Shown here piece after piece: positions 39,363-50,105 of a DNA stretch of 64,000 nucleotides. The position numbers and the translations under genes were made by a program. Numbering within the stretch: position 1 is the stretch's first letter; every line of letters starts with the position of its first letter. The notes beneath the pieces were generated by a model. The model was not told the DNA's origin. It did not search any database and saw only the letters and a list, made by a program, of their open reading frames with translations. Location of the stretch: contig CAJNOL010001093.1 in assembly GCA_905250125.1 (NCBI GenBank), positions 1-64,000 of the forward strand, read 5' to 3'. The stretch is from Rotaria sordida (Eukaryota; Rotifera; Eurotatoria; Philodinida; Philodinidae).

Positions 39363-40417
39363 ATGCAAAAGTTGTGTTATATTGACTCGAAGACGATGTT
39401 TTTCGTGACATTATTGATATCTTGTATTCAATTGAGAGAGTGGCCGAACTGTATTGATTTGAACCTTAGTTCAGTTGATTGGTTTGGGCCATCGTTATCC
39501 GTTTCTGCCGAATTATTCTCTAAAGCGCTGACATGTATCGGTGATCTGACCAGTACAACACCTAACAACGTCGAGCCTATCCTTTTTGTTCCTCGTACAG
39601 ATGTCAAGCGGGCGGCATCACAATACGATCTTGGATGGACAGTTGAATTGAAGAAACTTGATTGGTCGTATTGTTTGTTAGATCCTCCAGATCACGGTGG
39701 TCTGGGTGATATTCAAATTTATTCTGAATACATTGTTTATGTCATTCGAGAGATGTACGAGCGAGCAAATCGTCGTCGTGTGAATATTATCGGTCATTCT
39801 CAGGGCGATATGACTCCTCAGTGGGCATTTCGATTTTGGTCAGATACACGATCGATGGTGAACAGCATGATCTGTTTGGCAATGACAAATCATGAAATTG
39901 ACAGACAGTTGTCAAATGATGATTTATCATCCTGGACACCTACACGTTGGCAATTTTCACATGGTTCACAGGTTATGTGTGCTCTCAACTCCTTTCGAGA
40001 AGCGTTTGATGATCAAATATTCTATACACAAATCATGACACGTTATGACAATACTCACTATTATACCGCTTAATGACATTGAACTCAATGGTGGAGCGAA
40101 CATTTATACTCAACACGTCTGTGCGAAATAACCGTGCCTCTCACATAAGCATCGATGTGTTTGATCAGACTACGTACTTAATTGCTATGGATGTCCTCAC
40201 ACATAATGGCAGTGCTTCGTTGACTAGAATTAAAAATAACTCTTGTAGGAATGAAGTGTATTGTCAACAATTGTTCATGTTAAGCTTCAATCAAACACTT
40301 ATTGATAATCTCATTGTTATCATCTATATTTCGAATTCCTTCGTAGAAAACTATTCGAAAGTGGATGAAGAACCAAAATTGTGTTCTGAAATCGAACTTA
40401 TCAATTCCAACGAATAG
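39363..40417 (+). pseudogene. Candida antarctica lipase B-like lipase, frameshifted
   Basis: Residues 1-236 of the first frame (39363-40073) start with a possible signal peptide. They continue through PILFVPRTD, at the oxyanion-loop position, and NIIGHSQGD around the nucleophile Ser146, to QWAFRFWSDTRSMV and a possible acid in RYDN. This order matches the CALB family of secreted lipases, which are common in fungi. The matching C-terminal half, including the catalytic-His region THNGSASL, is present downstream but only after two shifts of frame: one near 40055 and one near 40130, with ~75 bp in the third frame between them. Missing introns cannot explain so small a gap. Two oddities sit in the intact part: the usual GxSxG ends in Asp (GHSQGD), and the GTG-type oxyanion turn reads RTD. 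Likely a horizontally acquired gene now decaying; an assembly error is the other option. Confidence 0.7.
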
Positions 40418-42171
40418 AGTAGATCAAATTCTTCCTGGTTGACTTTTTATTTTCGATACAATGTATTATATCGACGCATCGAAAATGTCAAGTATATTTG
40501 CAATTGTTTTTTCTTCTTTTTAACTGCTGGTTCATATTCGTGTAAGTATAAGCTAATATCTTGTCCATAATTCGATCAATCTTCAATGTGTGGTATTTAC
40601 CAGAAACCACCGATGCGACAAAAAAAAATTGTTCTACTCCCCTATGCCAATAATTAGGACACATGATCTCTTCATTTTTTGTCTGTTCAGTGATATAGAC
40701 GCTGTGACCTCATTAACGGTAATAGTTGCCTACTCACTTTGTCATCTATTTACTCTTTTCTCTCCTCTCTCTCACTCTACCTTTCTCTTGTATATAATTA
40801 AACCAGTTTTGTATATGAAGTAGACACCACTGGAGCGATGGAGTTGTGTAATGAACATATATATATATATCAAGAGTAGTCATAATGCTACTCGTTCAAT
40901 CTGTCATTATTGATCACAATAAAAGACACCTACATTTGATAACGAAATAGACTATCTCTCTTGTTTTCATTATATTTTCTCCTCCAGGTTTTCATTTTTC
41001 GTTCGGTTCCTTTCCGTATCCTATCAGATCTGCTTCGCTCTGCCGAAGTATAAGCCGAAGATTACTATTGTAACGTATAGACATTAATACAGCATGTTGT
41101 TCTGTAATATATCGTTCTCAGATACGCCTTATAGCGTTTCTGTATCTGCTCTTTTTGTCGCAGTAGGAAACAAATATGTTTTGTAAGAAACAATAATAAT
41201 TTGTTCATGAAACGGGCTAATTTACAAGAATGTATAATCTAAACTACTTGATATATGAAGATATTAGAGGTTTGACTCTTGTTTTTAAAATAGATAGCTA
41301 ATTTGTTTATTTGCATCTAAAGAAAGTACCGCTATCAACTATGAAAAATCTCCTCTCTGGAAGAAATACAACACGAGCTGGATCGCACTTAATTCTTTAA
41401 TTCTTTAATTCTTTAATTTCTAATTTCAATCTTCGGAAGAAGTAACAAATAGGATGTGGATGTAGGTGATGGTGTAGAGAAAGTCATCACCTACACCGCA
41501 AACTTACACGATATTTGAGCACATAATAAGGGTGTCTATAAGGTTTTGTCTATTGAATAAGATTGTTTCAATATGAAAATCGATTCTCATCTCAAAAGAT
41601 TTTTTCTTATCTGTTCTTCTCTTGAGAAGAACGCAAGTCATTTTTCATGCTTCGTTTTTGTGTGAGAATCATCAACATGTGTTAGTATTCATACATATTG
41701 TGCTTGTATTTGTAAAATTAAGAAGGAGACAATCACAAAACGTAACATATTTGCAACTAGTTACAATGAGACAAATTTAAAAAGGTTTGATGGTATTCTC
41801 CTGTACTATATCATGATGACTTTAAAAGGGTTAACATATTGAGCGATGCAACGGTTTTGTTTTCCACACTTTCGTGACTTTTTGCATTGAATAGAATGGT
41901 ACCAGTATATGTTATTTGATTTGCTGTATGTTTTCTCGCTAGCAGACATTCATTGACATATAAAAGATTCTTCATAAGTTAGCTGTATGAATTTTAAATT
42001 ATCTAATAGTTATGCACGAAAATAAAACTAAAAAGAATAAAATATACAGAAATACCATAGCAAACTAATAAACGGTTAAGTCAACGACTTTCAATTTTTT
42101 ATTCTCATCAGTATCTAAATACAAGCTAATAAAGATAAGGATACAAGCGATCAAATGCCTATTTTACGATT
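40418..42171. other. Intergenic with small repeats
   Basis: No supported gene. Visible items are a short AT microsatellite near 40857-40870, a ~4-unit tandem of TAATTCTTT at about 41390-41420, and a hairpin at 41463-41500 (GTAGGTGATG paired with CATCACCTAC). An AATAAA at 40918 lies too far from the lipase to be assigned with confidence. Confidence 0.45.
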
Positions 42172-44242
42172 ATGATCATGAAACACAGTAAGAATGAGAG
42201 TCATTTGCACGATATCTCGATCAACATGACGCCACTCGATGACAATAATCTTGAAATATTTAGTCTTATTTGGCTTGGTATCGATGTCAACAACAGTGAG
42301 AAATACAAGGATACGCACCAACAGTTGCGGAGTATTATTAATCAACTAAAAACTTTTGAAGATAATGAAAAGTGCCAACAATATATTGAAAAAGTAACAA
42401 AAGAAGATCGAATTGTACTCATAATCAGTGATCATTTGGGCTATGAATTAGTGCCTCGTATACACCACCAAAGACAATTATTGTCAATTTATGTTTACTG
42501 GTTCGATCAAGAACCAAATCAACAGTGGACAAAAAAGTATACGAAGGTAAACTAGTTTTATTATAACTTTTTGACACGTTATATTTCTATAGATAAAGAT
42601 CGTCACTTTCGAACTCGATGAACTTATTCATCAAATCCAACTGGATCACCAACGCCGCACTAAAGTAGAAGAGCCAATATCAATCAATATTTGGAATACG
42701 ACTAATAACATCGAACAATCGATGATTGGACTTAACGGTCAATTTATTCAATCTCAGTTGATCATCGATTGTCTACTTCGAATGACATGTAGTGCAAGAT
42801 ACATGAATGAACTCATTTCTCTTTGTAAGAAAATCTATGAAGGTAATCAAACTCAACTTGACATTATTCATGAGTTTGAAGTCAACTATTCATCGTCAAA
42901 TGCATTATGGTGGTATACTCGTGAATGTTTCTTATATAGAATGCTGAATAAGGCTTTACGAGTTCAAAACATTAATTTACTTGTACTTTTTTGCCCGATT
43001 CTTTGTGACATTCATCAACAACTGAAGCAAAGCCAGTGTAAATCTAGGATTCAAGTGTACCGAGGTCAGCTGATGTCAGTTGATGAAGTGAATGATCTGA
43101 ATATGTCTATCGGACAGTTTGTATCCATCAATTCATTTCTTTCAACCAGTCTCGACAGACAATTAGCCATCTTCTTCCTAGGCAGCTCGAATCCTCCAGA
43201 TGGATTGCAGCGAGTACTATTCGAGATTGATGCTGATCCTTCTACAACTGCAAAACCATTTGCCGACATCACCTCGTATAGCGCTTTTTCAAACGAGTCA
43301 GAAGTACTCTTTTTACCAGGTTCTATTTTTCGTGTGACTAATATTTGTCACAATCATGAACAAATATGGTTTATTCAAATGACATTATGTGACGATGAGT
43401 ACAATTCGAAAGCACTTTTGGAGTATTTGAAGAATGAATACGGAAAAAGTGAAACGAACCTTCGTGCTTTGGGTATTTTGTTGAGGAAAACAGGCAAAAT
43501 TCAAGAAGCAGAAAAGTTCTATTACAATTTCTTGAATAGATTACCCTCAAATGATCCATTGGTTGGTGTTTTATATCATAATCTCGGCGTGTTAGCCATT
43601 GACACAGCTAATTATGATGCAAGTCTTGAATGGTTAAGTAAATCACTTGCAATCAATTTATCTAGTCCATCATCTGATCATGAGATCTTGAGTAAAACAT
43701 ATAATGGCATTGGTGTCGTTCATCTCAATAGAGGTAATTATAAACTAGCATTGACATTTTTCAACAAGGCTGTATCACTTTATGAACAAGTACATGTCAC
43801 AGATCATCTAAGAATGGCCTGGTTTTACAACAATATTGGTGTCGTCTACGAAAAACAAATGAAATATTTATTAGCGTTTAACTTCTATGAAAAATCCCTC
43901 GCTATTGAAGAGAAATACCTACCTAGTGATCATCCTGATTTGGGCAGAACATACAACAACATAGGTGTCATATACCGACGATTAGGTCGCTATGATCTTG
44001 CATTGGAATACTTTTGTTTGTCACTAAAGATTTACTTCAAATCACTTGCTCCTCAACACCAAGATATTGGATTGACCTATCAAAATCTAGGTAATGTGTT
44101 TGCGTGCAAGAACCAATGTCAAAGAGCATTGGAATATTGGCAAAAAGCATCCAATTTACTTCACAATTCTTTGCTACCTCAACATCCGAACATTGTTCAA
44201 ATCGAGCGATTCATTCGAACTGTGATGATCATTCTTGAATAA
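42172..44242 (+). CDS. Arginine ADP-ribosyltransferase with novel N-domain and TPR repeats
   Basis: Two exons, 42172-42546 and 42593-44242, joined in phase 0 across a 46 bp GT..AG intron; 674 residues. Residues ~28-145 form an alpha/beta domain (IFSLIWLGID ... RIVLIISDHLG ... LLSIYVYWF) shared with two other genes in this window. Residues ~170-400 are an ART domain with R282 in VYRGQ, S309 in FLSTS and E360-x-E362 in NESEVLFLPGS: the R-S-ExE set of enzymes that transfer ADP-ribose from NAD+ to arginine. The C-terminal ~240 residues hold five or six TPR units of the kinesin-light-chain spacing (for example AWFYNNIGVVYEKQMKYLLA), probably for target binding. There is no signal peptide, so a cytosolic role is likely. 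The target is unknown. The annotation as an enzyme rests on the conserved motif set. Confidence 0.9.
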
Positions 44243-46568
44243 TTCTATTTATCGCAATGGAAAGTGGGAAATTTCAACCTGTTTTTTTTCTCTTCTTTCG
44301 ATGCTTAAAAATGCTTAATATCTTGTATTAAAAACTGTTAGCTATTCTTTTGTGTCAGTGGACAATCCAGGTGACTCTAAATACCTCTCTCTTTTTTCAA
44401 ATGTCAAAATAACTACAAGTTTTGCATATATAGTCATTGGTATAGAAGAACTTTGAAAAATTTTTATACCTTTATCAAACGAAACAGCTATTATCATATT
44501 GATCAACTGACTGTGTAGGAAGTGCGTGCGAACAAATTCTTCTTAGATATTATTGACCAATCGGATCCCACAGTTTGCAGATATGTTAATGTTAGTATAA
44601 TATTAGAATTATCATCTAACTCTAATTCTTCATCACTGTCATAATCATCTGTAAGGTACTTAGTTATACTACTGAATGTTTCGTTGTCCGACTCAATATC
44701 TGAGTCAGACATTTATGCTATTACTATCATCAGCTTTCGTTAACTAAGATTTTTCTAGTTGCCGTGGAATTTATGCTAAGAAGTTCTTGAATTCATGTCA
44801 TTCATCCATTTCGTAAGAGTTATTTGATTTAAAGTGAACCAATAAAATTAGTTATGTGTTGATATTCATGAAGAATACTATCTTCAAAATATGTTTGAAA
44901 CAATAGCTGTGTGTTGTGAGCCTGTGGTAGCTCTTAATACTATTGATACTTGGTGATGGTGAGGAAAATGTAAGTTATTTTAAATTGCATATCTTTTAAT
45001 ATTTTGAGCTGCGATTAATTTATTAACTCTAATGAGTAATTGTGAAAATGCACAGTTCCCATCTGTTAAAGAGGCACTGGATATTGATCTAGTACATTTA
45101 AATGTACTTTCATAGGTTCGAGAATTCTGTAGTCATTTATTGAGAACTTCAAGAGAAAGTTGTCCTACACAGACAAATGCAGTAAGGTATATAAGGCTAT
45201 GAGCATTAATTTTGGCAGAACAATGCGGATTAGTACGTCATGAAATATTAACATTTTGTTTAGGTATGTATATTGATGAGGATGGGGATGAAGTTGTGTG
45301 TTAACTCACGCCGTGACCGTTACCTCTACAGAACGAACGTTTGCGAAATATCGGAGATTCGACAAAGAACAGTCACTGACTGTAAGAGAGACGACAAGCT
45401 ATATTGAAAAGATCGAAGACTTTCTGGCGGTTGTTAGATAGATGAGTAGGTAAATAGATAGATAAATGATATTTATGAGCCAATCTACCTATCTGTCCAT
45501 TCTTGTGTTTATCTTCCTCAATCCCTCATGTCCTTCTTATGTATCTACTTATCTGCTTACTTCCCTCGTGATCTATTGATTATTGCGGTCATTTGTCAGT
45601 GATAATATAACTGGAAATTGGTATGGACTGAAATATAATTAGAAAAGGCGAAATTCTCGTTCTTATTGAATGCTTTGGATAGTTTTTATAAGTGGAACAA
45701 AGAGTGGTATATTAATGTCGATCGATCAATCTAATCCGCATCAATGTTGCTATTTGCTTGAGAATGAACTGCTGCGATGGTTTTTATTAATCAAGCACCG
45801 CCTTATGTTTCGATTTGATTCGATGATATTGAACAATCTTTCGATAAACAATCAGCATTGATCGTGATCTTGAAGACGTTTTCTATACATCAGTGAAGCT
45901 TTTGCCAGAAAAGAAATAGATAAAATATTTCAAAAATCATTCTCAAGAGCATTTAATCTAAGATATCTTCTTAAAAAACTTTTTGTTTGATGAGATTCAA
46001 TTCTCTACTAGTTGAAATATCAAATCTTAATATATTCGTTCTAGGATTTTCATTTGATTGTTATGAATCAGGTAAACGTAGATATAGTTCACATGAGTTC
46101 TCCTGATTTAGTATCTTGCACAAGTAAAAGAACAGATGTAATTTCAAATAGAACTACCCAACCACTTGTTCGAATCGATCGATCGATCGATTATTTCATT
46201 ATAACGAGAGATAAGTAAGAGATCGTTACATTTTTAGTTGCTGCCGGTTTTTTGTCTCGATTCGTCATTACTTGTTGAATCATAGATGAAATTTTCTTTC
46301 AGGAAAATAGAACCTTTTCGCTGTGAATATTTTCAGACAAAAAGACGAAATGTTTCCCTTTTTGACTAAAAATATTTTGTATGAACCGAATGAGGAAAAT
46401 GCAGACAATACATAGTTTCATACATATTAATCAAAGATTTCTACTTAGTTTCAAATAAATAATTCTTAGAATTCATCTATATTTAGAATCTACACATTTA
46501 TTTGTTTCACTACCAACATGGAATTGTTTATTCTTGAAAAAAATAACAATATGAAACAATAGTTCTAT
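44243..46568. other. Intergenic, possible transposon fragments
   Basis: No supported gene. 44503-44712 (-) is a 69-codon Asp/Glu-rich frame (YDSDEELELDD) of unknown nature. 45292-45441 (+) holds a short frame with VTVTSTERTF that faintly recalls the hAT dimerisation region. GATA-type simple repeats occur around 45435-45560 and a GATC run at 46176-46192. On the minus strand an AATAAA at about 46497-46502 lies ~70 nt past the stop of the next gene and may be its polyadenylation signal. Confidence 0.45.
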
Positions 46569-47837
46569 CTAGCATACTATTCGTGAATGTGAACTATTAG
46601 GCACAGATTCAGTTGATTGATTAATATTATCAAAGGAACTACTAGCACACTCTTCCAGTTCTATTTCAACATCAATATCACTATCGTTGCCTAAATTTTT
46701 TTTAACCGATTTGATTTGAAAAGCACACAATGGCATGATAAGTACTTCTTGTTCTAATGGTACTTCAGAAATCGATCCAATTTGCAAGGCCGTATCTGGA
46801 TTTATGATTTTATAGATGCAGAGTGTCATATATTGAATAGGATCATGATTTAAATTTTGTCGCATGGATTTTGAGTCACCAGCTCCAGCAAATACTTCCG
46901 CTACGTGGCGATCAATAGATGTTGAAAGAAATGATTTATTCAATAATCGCTTGCCAACATTGTAAATACAGAGATCATGTCGGCTAAGTATCATTCCCCT
47001 ATAAATTGTACCTGTATAACTGAGCAAACGTAAATCTGGATGGTATATGAAAATGGAAGCTAGATAGCCGACAGATTTCTCCAATGTATTAGCATGTCGT
47101 ACATCATAGTTCCAGCGAAAGAATCGCAATAGACATTTGGCTAGATGAGTGTTAACTATAGCATAAAATTGCGTGGCAGATGTGTATGCTTTTACAATAT
47201 ATTGAGCATTTTGCTGTAAAGCTGCTTGATGAAAGAACCATTGAATCACTTGCTTGTCATGCTCAGAAAGACATGCTCGAACCACATGATCAGCTATGTA
47301 ATGTTCATTTAGAAAAGCAATTACTTCATCGAAAGATTGTTCAAGTTTTAGCCATTTATAGAGATTGGTCTTCCAATCTGCTGCCTGCTTAGATTCCACC
47401 ACCCATTCTGCATGTCCAGATAATCCAGTGAAACGGTCGTTGTCTGCATCAGAAGTTATATTATTTATACTATTAATACGATAAAATAATCTTCGAATTT
47501 CATCGTCATGTGCTTCCTCAAATGGAGTCAATCTGTACCGTCGATTGCGTATGGAACGAGATGCGCCTGCATTTAAGAGCATCTTAACAATATCATAATG
47601 ACCATAATAACATGCGACATGTAAAGCTGTACTTCCATTTGATTCTATTTTATTGATTTCATCAAGTGACATTGAAGCCAATAGTCGTTGTACTTGATCA
47701 GAGTTACCTTCCCGACAGGTATAATAGAAACTACTGATTGATGATGACGATTGACTTTTCGTGCTCAAATATGTATCACCATTGTTTATCGACATTTCTT
47801 TTTTCCCACAACAAGTAATCGATAGAACATTTCCCAT
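46569..47837 (-). CDS. Ankyrin-repeat arginine ADP-ribosyltransferase
   Basis: A single uninterrupted frame of 422 residues. The N-terminus MGNVLSITCC fits N-myristoylation at Gly2 (Ser at position 6) with adjacent Cys9/Cys10 open to palmitoylation, so membrane anchoring on the cytosolic face is a reasonable inference. Residues ~35-120 contain ankyrin repeats (GSTALHVACYYGHYDIVKML). The ART domain (~205-380) has R280 in IYRGM, S305 in FLSTS and E362-x-E364 in LEQEVLIMP, so the arginine-specific R-S-ExE set is complete. The tail is acidic. Unlike the neighbouring ARTs it has no TPRs and lacks the shared N-terminal alpha/beta domain. The start at 47837 is the first Met and gives the acylation motif, which supports it. 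Confidence 0.9.
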   Translation of the reverse strand: MGNVLSITCCGKKEMSINNGDTYLSTKSQSSSSISSFYYTCREGNSDQVQRLLASMSLDEINKIESNGSTALHVACYYGHYDIVKMLLNAGASRSIRNRRYRLTPFEEAHDDEIRRLFYRINSINNITSDADNDRFTGLSGHAEWVVESKQAADWKTNLYKWLKLEQSFDEVIAFLNEHYIADHVVRACLSEHDKQVIQWFFHQAALQQNAQYIVKAYTSATQFYAIVNTHLAKCLLRFFRWNYDVRHANTLEKSVGYLASIFIYHPDLRLLSYTGTIYRGMILSRHDLCIYNVGKRLLNKSFLSTSIDRHVAEVFAGAGDSKSMRQNLNHDPIQYMTLCIYKIINPDTALQIGSISEVPLEQEVLIMPLCAFQIKSVKKNLGNDSDIDVEIELEECASSSFDNINQSTESVPNSSHSRIVC

Positions 47838-50105
47838 GAAAAACCTTTTATCTAAAATTTGATGTTATAAGTATTATTATAAGAGTTATTTTTATAAAAA
47901 TAATACATAAGATAATATGTTCGCTGATTTCAAGTGATGCCACTCATCATATGGCCAATCGATAGAAGAATGGCTTGAAGATTGAAAGGAACTTATCCTT
48001 TTTGATGATCTGTCTTGAGACAAGATGTCATACATTTGATTTTGTAGAGCAATTTGAGATACATCGAATGTTATAAGAAATCTAGTTTTATGGAAATTTT
48101 CATGTGCTAAGAGTTCATATATTTCTTATAATTCTCGAGAAATATATATCGTACTCATTGATATTATGATTTCTAAGATGTTCTAAAATAAACTTAGACA
48201 AATTTGGTTTCTAAACTCAATTCGATGTAGTTTCCAGTGTTCTTTGATTTTCTATAATCAATAGTTTTCATCGTTGCTTTCTTCATACTTAGAATTGATC
48301 CATTTTCTTAGATCTAGGTTATTTTTCTTGAGTACTTAATATTTCAGTGTGTTCAACTCCGTACCACAAAACAAGTGAATACCAAAGTGAAACTTTCTGA
48401 AAAACTGCATACTATCGAGCTCTATTTGTTTCTCACATAACATCTTTTTGAACAGCAGAAACTCATTGTCAACCTACTAGATTGTCCTCTAGAATAGTTT
48501 AATTCTCTTTATAGAGGGGTCTGTATACTCACGATATTTTAATAATACTCAACGGTTCTATCAAAAAAATTTGATGTATCCATAATCAGCACAGCATCTC
48601 TAATACAGTGATATAGATAAATCCTTCAAAAACGAAAATAATTGTTTCGACCTCTAGGCCCATGAATGGGGAATATGGGGAACAAGGAAAAATTTATTTT
48701 TAAAACGAACATGTGATATTTATAGATTCTTTTAGAATTTCATGCATAAATCACATCTGGATACTCGGAACACAAATTTGAAAAAGAAATAATAAAAACT
48801 AGAGAGTTCCTTACTGCAACTCAGTACTGATATCACCTCTAGTGGTCTGGAGGTCAAAAAGTCTTTTTTTTTTGGCTGATTATTGATACATAAAAATTTT
48901 TAATAGGACCGTTGAGTGTTGTTGAATATCGTCAATATAAAGGTCCTTCCATAGAGGCATTTAAACTATTCTAGAGGACAATCTAGTAGGTTGACAATGA
49001 GTTTCTGCTGTTCAAAAAGATGTTATGTGAGAAACAAGTAGAGCTCGATAGTATGCAGTTTTTCAGAAAGTTTCGCTTTGGTATTCACTTGTTCTGTGGT
49101 ACGGAGTTGAACACACTGAAATATCAAGTAGTCAAGAAATGACCTTGACCTAAGAAAAGGGATCAGTTTTAAGTATAAAGAAAGCAACGATGAAAACTAT
49201 TGATTATAGAAAATCGAAGAACACTGGAAACTATATCGCACTGAGTTTAGAAATCAAATTTGTCTAAGTTTATTTTAGAACATCTTAGAAATCATAATAT
49301 CAAAGAGTACGATATATATTTCTCGAGAATTATAACAAATATATGAACTCTTAGCACATGAAAATTTCCATAAAACTAGATTTCTTATAACATTCGATGT
49401 ATCTCAAATTGCTCAACAAAACCACATATATGGTATCCTGGTTCAAGACAGATTATCAAATCTGGCAAGGTTCTTCCAGCAAAAACAAGAAGTCATATTT
49501 ATAAAAAATAAATAAAAAATAAAAACATCACTTGTCATGAAACTTTCAAAAAAAAATGTTCGGAAATATAAGAAACTATTCTATAAGATACAAGTTAGCT
49601 GAAAACCTGTGAATAGAAATAGTCAGAATCTTAGGACCTATTGAAATTGATAAAGACAGTTTGGGAATCATCTCACGATCAAATTAGAATTGAAAATATA
49701 AGATGTTTCAAGTAACAAAAGTATTTATTGTAGCATCAAACTATACACTGAACAAGAAAACAAACTGGAGTTTTTGATGATTATCGAAAACATATATATG
49801 GAAATATTAACCTTAGACAGTAGTAAAAATCCTAGTTACTTCATTCTTTTTTGTCTTAGAGTTACACGAAACATTCTCACATGCATTTCATTATAAAATG
49901 AACAATAGTAAGAAGATGGTTGGACAAGTACTCATGATGTTTGACAATGATAGAAATATTATCGAAGATTTCAAACTAACTTTAATTACATCTCGTATTA
50001 GTTAAGTAAGCTTAAAAGTAAGATATTTTTCTTTTCTTGGTTATCTATATTAAAAATCAGTCATGCAAATTGACATGTATAAGTTGAATGATACAGTAAC
50101 ACACA
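47838..50105. other. Intergenic dominated by a long palindrome
   Basis: Apart from the inverted repeat at 48001-49463 there is no recognised gene. The remaining ~640 bp before 50105 should hold the 3' UTR of the dioxygenase gene; an AATAAA on the minus strand occurs near 49722. Confidence 0.5.
48001..49463. repeat. 1.46 kb palindrome (foldback element)
   Basis: The left arm (about 48001-48590) returns inverted at about 48875-49463. Long near-identical blocks include TAACATCTTTTTGAACAGCA near 48438 and its inverse near 49006, and TTAGAACATCTTAGAAATCA at 49274-49293 against TTCTAAGATGTTCTAA in the left arm. The loop of ~285 bp is not repeated. No coding capacity, and no target duplication identified. 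It separates two minus-strand genes. Confidence 0.85.

Noticed and set aside
44503-44712. Acidic 69-codon frame on the minus strand
   Set aside because: Low-complexity Asp/Glu composition recalls transposase N-termini but no domain follows; not enough to call a gene.
45292-45441. Possible hAT dimerisation fragment (VTVTSTERTF)
   Set aside because: Only ~10 residues resemble the family, with a stop just upstream and no other hAT region nearby.
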